Source of the DNA: Kondoa malvinella
Lineage: Eukaryota; Basidiomycota; Agaricostilbomycetes; Agaricostilbales; Kondoaceae
Length of the DNA stretch: 64,000 bases
Reading direction: 5' to 3'
Assembly (NCBI GenBank): GCA_039545315.1
Contig: BCIM01000004.1
Span: 1-64,000, forward strand
Part shown: positions 49,204 to 60,830 of the stretch, piece after piece
Numbering within the stretch: the first letter of the stretch is position 1
Layout: every line of letters begins with the position of its first letter
Position numbers and translations under genes: made by a program
Notes under the pieces: model-generated
What the model saw: only the letters and a program-made list of their open reading frames with translations
Database searches by the model: none
Told to the model about the DNA's origin: nothing

Positions 49204-50991
49204 TCAAGATGTCTCTTCCCATAGTTTTGCAAACTGCTCTTGAGCGTCTTTCGTACAGTCGAAGCCATAAAGCATCTGCTGAGTGTCCTTGTCACTGTTG
49301 ATATACAGTAGTTGAGCCTCTATGGTAGAACAAGAAGAGACAGACTCACACATAGCGATCAGGGTTCTTGCCGGATGCTTTGGCTTGGGAAAATTTGAGG
49401 TCTCTTTCAGCCTTGGCAGCTCCTTTGCCCAAGTGTAGCTCTCTTCCTGATGCGGCACTCTGCTGTACCAAGTCATCCGCTCTTGGCTTTCGAAGTATCT
49501 AGCAAGCAATCTCAGCGACGAATCGTGCTACTTCCAAAAGCAGACTGACCTGATAGACGCGCAGAGCTTTCGCAACATCATCCTTCGACTGTATCTTTGA
49601 CAACACCACACCGAGAACCGCGCCACTGCGAGAGAGTCAGCTTCCGATCAGGGGAAAGTTCAGCTGACTCACTCTTCAACAGCTTGTGCTGCACCTTGTG
49701 CCAAGTGACTACAAAAGGCTTTGGTGTTGACCAGAACAAAGACGCAAGAGACTCACGGCAATGTGGGATGGCAAGCATCGCCAATCAGAGCGACATTGTT
49801 GACCGACCATTTCGGTACAGGCTTGTGAACCTTCAACGCCCACTCCAGGATATTCCCATCAGGAGCCATATTCAGCAACTTTTGAACTTTCGGGCTCTTG
49901 AAGTTTTCAAACACCTTGAGCATTTCCGCTTTCGATCCACTGCTTGTCCATGCTGCTGAAGGACCAGCCGCAAAGTTGGTATCTGGATGAGCTGAGACGA
50001 TGTTGAATATTCTGTGCTGGGAAATAGGGTAGGCGATGATGTGACGCTTTTCGCCAATCCAGCGATGCGAGACTGAGCCGTCGATGAGTTCGAGCAGCTC
50101 TGGGTCGTCCAGGCATTGCTCTCGCTTGATCAGTATGCGATAAGCTGCTTGACCGGTAGGTATAGCTGTCGTACAAAGGATCAGTGCTACACTTACAGCG
50201 GAAAAGGTGAGCTTACATCCATCTTCTTCGCCAGTGATCTCTAGGATACGGGTTCTCGCAAAAGACTTCACACCATCTGCAGCAAGTATGACATCTGCCT
50301 CGATCCATTCTCCTTCTACATTCGCGTCTGAGAAGGGCCTGATCCTAACCCGAGTAGTGTCGTAGTCGATTTCGACGGCATGAGAGTTGACAATAGTCTT
50401 GACCGCGCCCGCTCGCTCGCAGCCTTTTAGAAGAGCTCTATGTAAAGCAGCTCGATGAGCGACCTGTGCTTCAGCGTCAGATTCCGTCAAACACGCCAAG
50501 TGCATCGACGCACCAAGTATGGATAGCCAAAGCGCTTTTCAGTCTCTGATACATCTACAGCTGAGAGTATAGCGTCGTTCTCCGCATCTGTGTGCACACC
50601 TCAGCGACCGTCTGAGTGTATGAGAGAATCTGCTCACCGACAATACGAGCTTCCTGTAGAGCAACACCTTCTGCTAAAGCGATATCCAAGACATTCCAGC
50701 GATCCAATAGCCTTCCTAGGTTCGGTCCTATGTTGATGCCTCAAAGGACATGTCAGGTTAGCTGCTTTGCATGCGCGGTCACCTGCTTTGGACACTTACC
50801 TGCTCCTACTTCGCCCAAAGCTGGCGCAGATTCATAAACTGTAATGTTCTTCATGCCTTCGTGCGCACAAGCCAGAGCAGTTGCCAGCCCGCCCATGCCT
50901 GTTGTCTTCGCATTAGTGCTGCCTTGTTATTATCAAAAAGCGCCTCACCTGCGCCGATAATGACTATCTCCAAATCTGGACACGCTGCCAT
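49204..50991 (-). CDS. FAD-dependent monooxygenase (salicylate hydroxylase-like)
   Basis: A class A flavoprotein that hydroxylates (often decarboxylating) aromatic acids with NAD(P)H. The start at 50991 gives MAACPDLEIVIIGAG, the FAD Rossmann GxGxxG spread over an intron. The next exons give NITVYESAPALGEVGAGINI and NLGRLLDRW. The 'DG' motif is ILAADGVKSFARTRI and the second FAD motif is VALIGDACHPTLP, both typical of the salicylate hydroxylase/UbiH group. The C-terminus is RMTWYSRVPHQEE followed, after introns, by a helical end stopping at 49204. About 440 residues, normal for the family. It could take part in the same pathway as the ring-cleavage-type enzyme at 61211-62511, 10 kb away. Confidence 0.85.
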
Positions 50992-51327
50992 CTTTGATTG
51001 TACGTTCTGTTGTGTACTGGATGTTCGAGATGCCTTTCAAGCTGTCTTTCGCCCTCCGCACTCACTTCGGCGAAAGAAAATTGCCGATAGCGAAATTGGT
51101 TTGTCCATCTGCAGCCTCTCTCTGCACGCGTGAAACTGCCAAACCTAGTTTCTCTCCTCTGGATTCACTGTGTCGCTAGCCAGCTCCGAGACACGCCCGC
51201 ATACATCTCAAGAGAAGAGTAAATCCACTGCCAATCCAAGAACTCCTTCATCGGCGAACTTGGCTCGCATAGCGCTCCGCATCTGGCAGATTGCCTCTTT
51301 GATATCGCATCAAGCAAGCTAGCAATC

Positions 51328-52513
51328 ATGACAAGCAGCGCCTATCCATTCTGGCTTGGGTCAGCCTTATTTCCAAAAGTACACACAGAGACTGATATGG
51401 CGATAAAGAGGCCTCTCTGCTTCAATGGCCAGCTGCATAAGTCAGTCCGATAGCTCTTATATCGAATACGAGCTGAATCGGCTATTGATAGCTCATCCTG
51501 CTGATCAGACCAAATACCGAATGCAAGTCATGGAGACACGAACGTCCATGGGCAAAGCTTTGAAGCACTTTGCAGGTCGAGATGGTACGTATCACTTATC
51601 TGTAAGGTATCAAGCGCTGATGAGCTACTACAGGCATACCTAGCTTATGGACAGGCGTTTCTGCATCTATCTTACGACAATCTACGTATTCAACTGCTCG
51701 TTTCGCGCTGTATGGCTGGGCGATCTCTCAAGCTACAAGGAAAGGAGATGCGAAAGTGCCTTTTCGGACCGTCGTCATGTGTGCTGGTGCTGCAGGTGCT
51801 GCTGCTGGAATGATAGGAAATCCTTGCGAGGTCAGTAACACCACTGAGATACGTCTGCTGTATCTGACGAAATATGCAGGTCGTTCTGGTGCGCATGTGT
51901 GCAGATGGAGCGAAACCTGTAACCTCTCAATACCGATACAACAACTGCTTTGATGGCCTATACAAAGTCCTCAGCCGAGAAGGGCTAGCAGCAATGTATC
52001 GAGGGCTGTTACCAAACGTGATACGCAGTGCTCTTATGAGTCAGTGTTACAATTGGCTTGAGAGTCTTACTGACGGGTATGGTAGACGTCTCTCAAATAG
52101 CGACATACCAAGTATCGAAGAGCCTACTGTTGAAGCATGTCAGCGGATCTAAAGATGGCGTACCAATACATCTAGCAGCAAGTATCCTCAGTGGAACCGT
52201 AGCGACGACAGTCTGCGCTCCTGCCGATGTGCTCAAGTCGAGGATACAGTCAGCAGCTGGACATCAGGTAGATCTTACCTCAATCGAGGCTAGACACAGC
52301 TCATTGATCACCCAGGGTATAATGGACGTAATAAGAACGTCACTGAAGAACGAAGGACCCAGCTTTCTCTTTCGAGGATGGGTGCCAGCGTGGTTGCGGC
52401 TAGGGTGAGCCTTCAGAACCACTTCTTATCATTTCTTCGCTCATGATTATTCCAGACCGAATACAGTCTTGATGTTCCTCTTCATGGAGCAGCTTCAACG
52501 AGGTGTAGAGTAG
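51328..52513 (+). CDS. DIC1: Mitochondrial dicarboxylate carrier
   Basis: Exchanges malate or succinate for phosphate across the inner mitochondrial membrane. The three-fold carrier structure is visible. Repeat 1: THPADQTKYRMQV (PxDxxKxR). Repeat 2: GNPCEVVLVRMCADG, with the VRMCADG and QYRYNNCFDG block typical of fungal DIC. Repeat 3: APADVLKSRIQSA, then GPSFLFRGWVPAWLRLGPNT and LMFLFMEQLQRGVE. In repeat 2 the usual acidic residue pattern PAD is PCE. Spliced from about seven exons; the MNVSQIATYQ segment is assembled across an intron near 52040-52060. The start at 51328 (MTSSAYPFWLGG) leaves a short N-terminus as expected for carriers without presequence. Confidence 0.9.
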
Positions 52514-52868
52514 GTCTCATCATGCTTGGTCTGAGCAACACCTGACTGGCTAAACAGCTTGTGGCGAAGTCGACAAGCTAGTACAATGACAGATCCCGCT
52601 ACTGTTGGATTAATGGATGGAAAGAAGGCAGTGGCTTAGTCTGGGGTTTCGGGGTGCTACTCTTGCTGTGCGATAGTTGTTGATATTATACAATTTCTTG
52701 TGCTTTTGAGGGAACTTGTCGAAGCACTGGTGCGAAACGAACAGATACAAACAGTCATACATTGCATTGTGCTATCGTTACGCATATCACCAACCATTGT
52801 ATTGGTCTTGATCAGTCCAAGAAACCACTATGTGAAGGTCAGTAGTGCAAATCACCTCATGGAATCGA

Positions 52869-53126
52869 CTAACTCTGGTACAGCCGGACCCCTAGCACAA
52901 AGATCTCAGTACATGCATATACTACAATTGTGGACGACATACCAAACAGCCAAAGCTTCATCGCTGGCAGGTAAATGACCGGCAGGATTCTTGTGGTTGA
53001 CAATGCTATACAACATAATTTTGAGATAACTGACTCTGGCATGGCCGGACCCCTAGTACAGCAAGCTTAGCATACACATGTACCTGAAGCAGAGTGAGGA
53101 CATACCAGACAGCCAAAGCTTCATCG
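52869..53126. repeat. Degenerate direct repeat, two copies of about 96 bp
   Basis: 52869-52963 and 53030-53126 share GCCGGACCCCTAG(C/T)ACA near their starts and GACATACCA(A/G)ACAGCCAAAGC plus TTCATCG at their ends, with a diverged middle. The second copy abuts the stop codon of the GIY-YIG gene at 53128. It lies in the ~600-base convergent gap after the carrier gene and could be a remnant of a small mobile element. Confidence 0.65.
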
Positions 53127-53127
53127 A

Positions 53128-54988
53128 TCACTGTTTTCCCTTTGCTTTCCCGCCAGTGAAATATTGCATCATCTTCGTTCGGACTGATCCAGGCTCTCCT
53201 CGAGACGAACCGCTTTGCTGTTGCTGCGCTTGATCAGGAGTCCACTCTGCTTGAGCAGGTCTGTCGATCTTCCTCCGCTTATTGCTAGTTTCTGGAATTG
53301 GCGCTGGCACCTCCCTAGGAGGCTTTGACTTGGCTGAACGCGGTTGCGAGCTGACATGGTAGCGAGTAGATCGCTGTAGGGCGTTGAAGCTGACAAGCTG
53401 TTGAGCGGACCCCTCTGGCGCATCGACTTGGCCGGCATGATAGCGTGGCAGCATGAGCAGACCATAGTCGATGTTAGGCAGAGGTCGCGCTCGAGGAAGT
53501 TGCAGAGTCGCCCAACGCCATCGAACACCATGAAAGACACGAGTGGCTAGATCGAAGCCGATTTCGGGTAGCTGAGGGTGTTTCTGTACTACTTGATCGA
53601 TGAAGGCTTTCGCGACCGCAGCGGATGGGCCTGATTCAGTTGGCCATCTTCCGTCCTATCTAAGGTCAGACCGCCAATACAGTGTGACTTCGGGACGACA
53701 AACCTGCCATTCGGTCACAAGCGCGACAAACCAGTCGGCGGCAGACTTGCTGTTCAATATTGCGATCCAGGAGTAAGAGGGCCAGTCGACCAGATTAGTG
53801 TTCAAATGAAAGGAAGAAGTTAGGTTGCAGAGCAGGTTTATCAGATGTTCCATAAAAAAGACGACGGATGAGTAAAAGATGTCGGCGAAATTGTATCGCC
53901 AACAAGCGTGGAACTGAAGCATGGTAGTGCCGACTATGGAGAACCGTTAGATCAACAAAATAGATCGAGTGTGCGCTTACAGTCTTCTTTAGCTTGATGC
54001 ATCTTGCGACTGACCGGCTTGGATTTGTGACTAGTGCGCCTGCTCTTGAAATTACTTGTCATGCCGACGTAATACTTCCAAGCTTTTGTCTAGACATACG
54101 ATAGATCAGAAGGGCACGCATTGACTGACTTAGAACCAACATTGAAGTCCCAAATACGGATCAAGTAGCAGCCATTGTCGTCGCCAAGGTCCGAAGAATC
54201 TTTGTAGAGCAAGTCGCTGGCGTCTAGAGCATCGCAGGTGTCATTGTCGATCTGCCTGATCGTTGAAACATCCCGTAAGAATTGCTAGACTGACAAAATG
54301 CAAGGTGGACTGACTCGAGTATAGCTTGTCTTAGCTTGTCTCCCCCTTCGCCGTATATTGCACACCACAGCACTACAGCACCCACGGGCACCTTCTGCTT
54401 GACACCATCGCGAAACTCAATAGACATATAATGGCTCTTGGAAGGGCAGGCAGTTTGCGTGCTGTACGACCGGAAGCAAGACTTTCAGTAGATAGGAAGT
54501 CGTTCCATCGCGTTTGGCGCTTGAAGTGATTTGAGCTGTTCACACAATATATCGCATGAGCACAATACCGCATTGCGATACAATTTGCTCACCCTGCAGG
54601 TTGCTTTGCATATATTCCTTCCTGAGCACTGGGTCCATGTTTGTACGCATGTCGCCCAATCTGGCACCACGTCTTGACTGCCTGTTAGGATGTTCGGAAT
54701 CAGGCAAGGTGTCGTATCCGGCTGAGGACGCACCTCTTCTCTAGGCACCTTGCTCTTGATTCCGTTCCACCTCTTTGCAATCATTGCTTCGTCTTTCTTG
54801 ATGTTGGGATCAGTTCGCATCTTGCGTTCGTATCTTTCGGCTGGGGTTTCAGGCTGATCGGCAGCAGGGGACTGCTGTCTGTTGGCAGCATCGTCTAGTT
54901 GGGGATCGAGAATGCCTTCTTTGTCTTCGTAGATAGCGTCCGCGTTCTCTTGTGAAGGAATAGAGTCAGCGGCTTGAGAAGAGGCCAT
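53128..54988 (-). CDS. GIY-YIG-type nuclease domain protein, unassigned family
   Basis: About 540 residues from eight or so exons with matching phases. The N-terminus is acidic and disordered (MASSQAADSIPSQENADAIY), then a basic helical stretch (YERKMRTDPNIKKDEAMIAK). A central region (SHYMSIEFRDGVKQKVPVGA; YGEGGDKLRQAILEQIDND) precedes a GIY-YIG module: GCYLIRIWD (GxY), KYYVGMTSNFKSRRTSH (YxG with Arg and following His) and FFMEHLINLL with the conserved Glu. All canonical active-site positions (Tyr, Tyr, Arg, Glu) are present. A C-terminal block (FHGVRWRWATLQLPRARPLP) and a Lys/Gln-rich tail ending TKMMQYFTGGKAKGKQ follow. It is not SLX1, in which GIY-YIG is N-terminal and followed by a zinc finger. 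The T5orf172/Mug113-like group is one possible home. Confidence 0.6.
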
Positions 54989-55650
54989 GTTTGTAACGTG
55001 TGGTATATGGAAGACCAGGGGATAGAGCTTAACAAGCCAAGAAAGGACACAGAGCGTGAGACTAGATGCCGAAGCTATTGAGCACTTTCCCATAGCACAT
55101 CTGCATGAACTTTAGATTCGATCGCGGCTTCTGTCCAGGACAACGAGCAGCGACAAGAGACTACAGACGAGGAGACACCTCTTGGCCTATTTCTGAGGCA
55201 CAGATTTGGCTGGCTCGTGCATGTCGCTTGAATTCTTGAAGGAGTCGCTTGCGCTTGAGCAGTGTTCTACCTCTAGTGCGACGTAAGGATGCCCGTATAT
55301 AGCCAGTCATCAAGCTTGAGCAGCCATGGCGCGCTGACCAGAACATGCATTGCATTGTGCCGACTCGTCTGATCTTCTTCTGCCTTTGCGCGTTAAGTGT
55401 TGATCAGAGGGCCTTCGCTTCAGACTAGAGTGGCCGTGTGTTGCGGACATCGTGGTGCTAGATAAAGATGAAAGCCTTTGATGCTTTCGAAGCCTGTCCA
55501 AACTCAAAAGGCGTTGTGATGCGATTTTATGCTTTTTGGCGATGCAATATACAGTTGAATTGGCTCGTTAATGCACACCTGTGCAGGTATAGATCCCTTG
55601 GAAGAGCACTGTCCTCATGTTACGATTAAGTCCAGGTCGAATGACACCGT
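54989..55650. other. Intergenic stretch with a possible small basic protein (minus)
   Basis: No recognised gene. Two overlapping minus-strand frames (55161-55355 and 55310-55507) are strongly basic (for example TGYIRASLRRTRGRTLLKRK) and could be two exons of a small nucleolar or mitochondrial protein, but no family is recognised and the join is unclear. I see no similarity to the region that follows TRA1 copy A, so the duplication does not extend here. Confidence 0.3.
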
Positions 55651-57687
55651 TCATAGCCATGGCGATACTGGCAGGCAAAGCATTTCAGCTTCAACAGGCA
55701 GACATCAGACCAGTCACATACACAGCGGGTCCAAAATAGCCAGTTTTTCCGGATTGGTAGCAGAAGAGAGCAATTCAGTGATTGTCTGCGTCGCTGGTAC
55801 ACTTCCGACCGGTGTCTGGGTACGAAGGTCAGCTTGCGAAGAAGTGTGCAGCAGCAGGAAAGGACAGACCTTCTTAAGCGATGTCTCGACATCTGTGACA
55901 AGCTGACATAGTTGCTCGAGGAAGACGGCAGAAGCTGGATGCGGTAGGAGGCGAAAGATGTTGACAATGCCGGCCATAATGGCAAGTTCACTGTTTTCGT
56001 TCTGCGGATTGAGAGCTGCATGTGTCAGTGTTGTGACGTCGCTGGAAATGGCTCGNAAGTGGTCCAATAGCTTGTGACCGATTTCGACCCTGAAGTAGCT
56101 GGTCAGCAGAGCGAGCAGTTTGGCGAGCCCTTCCAAGCTTGGTACAGTGAGTTTGCTAGAGCAGAATAAGTAGATGTANCTGTGTTTNTGTAANAAGTCG
56201 CTNACCGATGGTCAGCCAGATTCATCAANACTGGTCGCANTCCAGATTGTANCAGTTCNTTNGGNAGCTTGCCGGAACCGATGGTGACTTGATGCAGAGC
56301 NTCGTAGGCAGCATCGACAACTTCGGACGAACGAGAGTAAAGCAGCTTGAAGTAGACTGACAAAATTCGCATGCGAGTCTGGGATTGGCGGGGTAAGCTG
56401 AATTCCGAAGTCGCCATAGCGGCCGAGAGCATTTTGACACAGACAACGCGAAGCTTAGTCAACAAGGTTGCATTCTTCTGTTGGTGGTTCCTGCCAGCAA
56501 GAGCTTGATCGTCGGCATCTGCTATACCGAGAGCTTCGACCAAGACACGAGAGAGCGAAGTTTCCATTGATGTCGCATTGGCTTGGCTTTGGGAAGATGG
56601 CGTAGATGCGGCGTCCGATTGATCTGAAGCCTTGGATGATTCGAAGTCTAGAAGGGGAGGATCTAGTGAGATGCAATAAGTGATGGCGTCAATGTTGCCG
56701 ATTTGCATCGGAAAGCCAAGTGCTCGAAGAGGTTTGCCAAAGATTGGACCGAGCAGCCTGTCGCGAGAGCTGGCTAGCAGCTGGGCGATTGGAATGTTGA
56801 GAGAATCAGCGAGTATTTGTATGGCAGCTTTACTTGTGTCGCGGACGATGGCTGTTTGAGACGATAGCTCCACAATGAGCAGAGAAACCATATACTTGAG
56901 GCGCGCAGATGCATCGTTGCTGGTCTCTGAGACTGTGATACTGTTGCGCATAACATGCAGAAGCGTTTCAGAGGCTTCTTGCACATTGAGAGGAGCTTCG
57001 AGAGGTGTATCCTTCAACATGAAGAGCAAAGCCCTGACGATCTCGAGTTCGTGACTTTGACACCATCGCGTTTTAAATTCCAAGGACAGATCAGACGTAA
57101 GTAGCTTGAGACCGGCAGCCGCTCCCGTCTTGCGCGACCAAGCTTGTTCATAGCAGACAGAAGCCAAGCGCGTTGCCAATTGCCGAAGGACAGCCTTGCT
57201 AGAGTCGAGAGAGATGTCAGGTGAAGCGATGAGACTCTCCAGGAATTGCCTAGTCAGCTCGATTGCTTGTACAAGATCGCTGCCTTCTGTGCAAGCAAGG
57301 TTCTCGGTCAGAGCCTCCAACAGTGCAGACGAAAGAGGCAAGTTCTGTTTGCTAGAGCCTGGCTCGGAGACCTCTCTGGTGAGTTCGGTTGAGAAGATGA
57401 GGTTGACCAGGTCCGACATGTATGGCGTGGCTTCTGCTTTCAACTCTTCGATTCGAGTGCATTCCAGAAGTCCAAGCAGGACGACATGGAAAGTCTCTTC
57501 GGGCTCGCCAGCGGTGAGCGACTGATAGACATTGTCAGTGAGTCCTGGATGGTATTGAGCTGAACGCACCTCTGTCATGAAGACTACAGCAGCATGCTTG
57601 AAGAAGTCAAAGGCTTGCTGGCGATAATGCAGATCTCCACGTTTCAATGTTCTGGCTGCAAGGTCTGCTACCGGCTTCATAGGCAGT
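55651..57687 (-). pseudogene. Second, truncated TRA1 copy: HEAT segment fused to a diverged FATC end
   Basis: On the minus strand this begins abruptly inside the TRA1 HEAT region (at the codons for [10 protein letters not shown]) and matches TRA1 copy A to 55869. After a GTCTGT..CCCAG intron (55816-55869) it jumps to the last exons: [20 protein letters not shown] with NPEKLAILDPL, then an intron and LSPWL, stop at 55651. The FAT and kinase-like domains (about 7 kb in TRA1) are missing. The FATC exon differs from that of TRA1 at several residues (G/S, A/S, Q/E, T/I, L/S), and both adjacent introns are unrelated in sequence to TRA1's, so this end comes from a diverged paralogue. The reading frame is open across all exons. 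It may be a pseudogene, a mini-gene if promoted, or an assembly chimera. Confidence 0.75.
55869..57687 (-). repeat. Copy B of the 1,819-bp inverted repeat
   Basis: Reverse complement of 37965-39783, including the 12 ambiguous bases (for example 56056, 56229 and 56301 pair with 39596, 39423 and 39351). The outer limit is sharp at 57687, where ...AGGCAGT changes to unrelated sequence. Confidence 0.97.
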
Positions 57688-58278
57688 AGTCGTGCAGTCA
57701 GCCGACCTTCATCAGCTGAGCTTCTAGAGGGTAGATATCAGACTTTGCAAGCTTGCGGTGGAAGTCGGTTGATTAGCAATGAAAAGTCATCACGCGCAAG
57801 TAACTTGACGCCTCGCGCCGTATCTACACTAGATACTCTAGATTGCATAGGTTAAGCATGGCATATATATACATCCTGATTTAGCATAAGTTCCGATGAG
57901 TGAAGTGCATAGCATGGCGTGTTTTGGTGAAGCATGGTGATGATACATAGAGCATAGGAGAATTGCATGAAGTGTTTATTGATTCTTTTAGATTGCGGAC
58001 TGTCTGTCTGCGAGCTTGTCTTAATAAATTGGTGATTTGGTGAAATGTCTTTGAAAATGCGTGAGAGGTAGTGGATGAGTGTGACGCGAAAAATGCAATG
58101 ATTGCGAAATGAAGAAATGCGAGGAACGATGCAGGTTTGCTGAATGAGTGAGCGAAAGGAGTAGAAGACAGAACTGTCGGGTATCGATGAGAGATGTGCA
58201 ACCTTGAAGAAACTACAGCGCAACGTCAGACGCGCGATCATAAGCAGGAGCGTGACCACTGACCTAGACTATGTGCCT
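57688..58278. other. AT-richer stretch without a gene, beside the inverted repeat
   Basis: About 590 bases. Nothing is recognised. The word AGCATGG/GCATAG recurs many times between 57850 and 57960, and long A/T runs occur. The 135-codon minus-strand frame at 57852-58259 has biased Ser/Ile/His-rich composition and no domain. It does not resemble TRA1 sequence upstream of 37965, so the duplication ends at 57687. Confidence 0.45.
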
Positions 58279-60830
58279 TCAGTAGTCCGACGAGGGTTCA
58301 ATGACTCTCTTTTTCTTCTTTGGCTTCGCGGGACTTTGACGAATAGGCGACGGGTTCTGCGATTGTGCTGAGCGTGTGGGAAAGATGAACATAGGGTCGG
58401 GAAGGGGCGACGAGCTTCTCGCAAGGCTTTTAAAGGTGCTTGCTTTCGGTACCGACGAAGTGTAGTGCTGTTGCTGAACATGAGACATGTACAGAAGTTG
58501 GCAAAAGATCCATACCTTTGGCTCAGAGGGTCGACTTTGGCTACTGCTAGCCCTAGCTTGACTGGCAAGAGGTTCGACAGGCTTTCGAGTCTGTTCATGA
58601 GATGAGCAAGATATCAAGACTGTGCGATTGACGACTGACCGGCTTCTTCTTCTTATCCTCCCGACCATAGTCAACCTAGAACATCTGAATGAGACAACGT
58701 ATTGCATCCAGAAGCACAGTTCAATACCTTTTCAGTCTCTGAATCTTGTGCGGGTTCGTCTGCCACCGGTCTCTTGCGCTTCTTACTCTGTTACGCAAAG
58801 TTTTCAGAATCTACACCATCAAGGAGGTGCAAACATACCGCAGGCTGCTTCTTTGTTCCCTTGCTCTTGCTCTTCGTCTCGGTCTCCTCCTTTTCTTCAA
58901 TGACCTGCAATTCAGTACCAGCAGAATCGGTGCCAAAGTACTGAGCGTGCGTACATCAGCATGACTGGTACGTAACGGCCAAACGAGGTCAACTGACCGA
59001 ATCGACAAAGTTGACAACGTTCAACGCAAATGCGTCTCGGTCTGCCAATTTCAAGCCAGAAAAGTCTTCCTTGTCAAACTAAGGCATGTGTCAGCAAGTG
59101 AAGGTCAGCTAGGATGCTAATGAACAACTTACTTCGGCAAACTTCTTGACGAAAAGACCGCGTGCGCGATTCTGTGCACCTTTGATTTCGCTTCGAGTAA
59201 GTCCCAAGCTCTTGATCGTTCGAATAACTGGCAAATAGCTATTGTCCCTCGACTGACGAAGTCGTTCCGATTGATTGAAAATGGCAGCTTGTTGGCTTCT
59301 AGACCAATTCTTGCTGTTCTGAAATGCTGCGACAGCAATGCTATGGCCAACAAGTCAGTTCAATCTTCTGGCGCAAAATCTGCTTACTATGCTGCTGAAG
59401 CGACCTGCCCATGAGTCCAAGCAGATCGCTTTGTGCCGTTCTCAATCTGAACTAAAGCAGTCGAAAGGTTGGTGAGTACCGAATTTCTGATTTTGAAGTA
59501 GAGACCATGTTCTGCTAGTTTGATGTCTAGTCAAGCTGTCAACACAGGGAGGAGTCGACGTATCAAGCACATACAGAAGTACATCGACTTCTCGTGATGT
59601 CTTCGATCGGTCATCAAATATTCAATAAAGTTGTCTTCAACAAAGGTAGGATCCGCGGATAGGTCCTACAGGCCGAATGAGCAGCGTCTGAGCCAGAAGA
59701 GATAGACTTACTGTGTTCACCTCTTCCATGAGACCGATGATACCTCCGCCAGCCAGAGCAGCTTGTCGTCGAGTTTCGTTAATTGCAGGCATTTCGGTAA
59801 TGGATACATCGAGAAAGTCGGCCATTGCGTGTAGAGTCAAACGACCATAGGTGATGATTTCGTTGTTGGCTTGACCGCCGACTAAGGCTGGTAAGCCTAG
59901 AATCAAAATCAAGTCTGAGCTCGATTCCAGGACAGCTCACCTGCAAGATGAAGAGTACCAGTAGCAGTGCCGATGCGATCTGCCATGGTAGGGCCCATCT
60001 TTGAAGTCTTTCTCTTGGCTTCATTTCGTGAAACGTCCTTCCAGGTCGTGGCATCGATGTGCAGAACTCGGCAAATCGCCTGGAGATGATGCAATACCGC
60101 ATCGAGACGATCTTCTTTAGCGCTAATGGCGGTTCGTCCAACGGTTGTGGCTTTCAAGTGCGTTAGCTTTATTCAGACCATCCCATTGGACAAGCGAGCT
60201 CACTCAAGAATTGTTTGTAACGCCTGACAAAGCAGTATAAGAGAATGTGTAGCTATTGATGCGGATAGACATACTGCTCATCCGTGACTTCTGTGAAGCT
60301 CTTGAACAAGTCGGAATGGTCTCTAGTCCAGCTTTCCCAGAGATGTATGAATGTAATAGGCTTTCTTCCAGCTTGCTTGACTTTGCCTTGCGCATCAAGG
60401 ACATGGTGCGGGTAGGTGTATTTGATACCTTCTTCAAGACCTGCTTGAACTGTGTTGAGGATCGGTCAGCTGAAGTGGTAAGGCGAGCAGATAGCTCACA
60501 GAATCCCATTGCGATGTGAGTCAGGAAGTCGTCCTTCGTCGGCATCCCTACAGAGGTCATGGATGTCGTCTTCAGCTTGAGAACGGAGAAAACATAGTCC
60601 TTGTCTTTGGCGGTCAATGGTTCGGTAGATAAAGCCTTTGAAAGCTTCTCTTCGCCATCCAGGAAGAGCCGCTTGACTTTCGAGTCCGCAAAGAGTTCTT
60701 CACAGGCCTCTTTGAGCGACTGTCGATTGGGCTCGAAGACGGCGCTGCGCTCGAAATTGCCTTGTGAGTCTTTCTTAGCGTGAGAGGATTTTCGAGCTGT
60801 TCCTTTAGCTTTTCCATCAATGTGTCCCAT
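58279..60830 (-). CDS. Unrecognised lysine-rich, probably nuclear protein
   Basis: The family is not recognised. The start at 60830 gives MGHIDGKAKGTARKSSHAKK, a basic N-terminus, then a helical domain (SLKEACEELFADSKVKRLFL; FLTHIAMGFCELSARLTT). Middle exons carry AKEDRLDAVLHHLQAICRVL, GLPALVGGQANNEIITYGR and TLHAMADFLDVSITEMPAIN, and EDNFIEYLMTDRRSHEKSMY. Later exons give FDKEDFSGLKLADRDAF and a run of basic clusters (KSKGTKKQPA, SKKRKRPVADEPAQ, VDYGREDKKKKP), ending PAKPKKKKRVIEPSSDY. Introns are numerous and short. Several bipartite nuclear-localisation-like clusters point to the nucleus or nucleolus. The splice reading is supported by continuous charged/helical composition, not by homology. 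Confidence 0.5.

Noticed and set aside
57852..58259. 135-codon minus-strand frame as a membrane protein
   Set aside because: Hydrophobic character comes from AT-rich, repeat-like sequence; no helix pattern or family signature was found.
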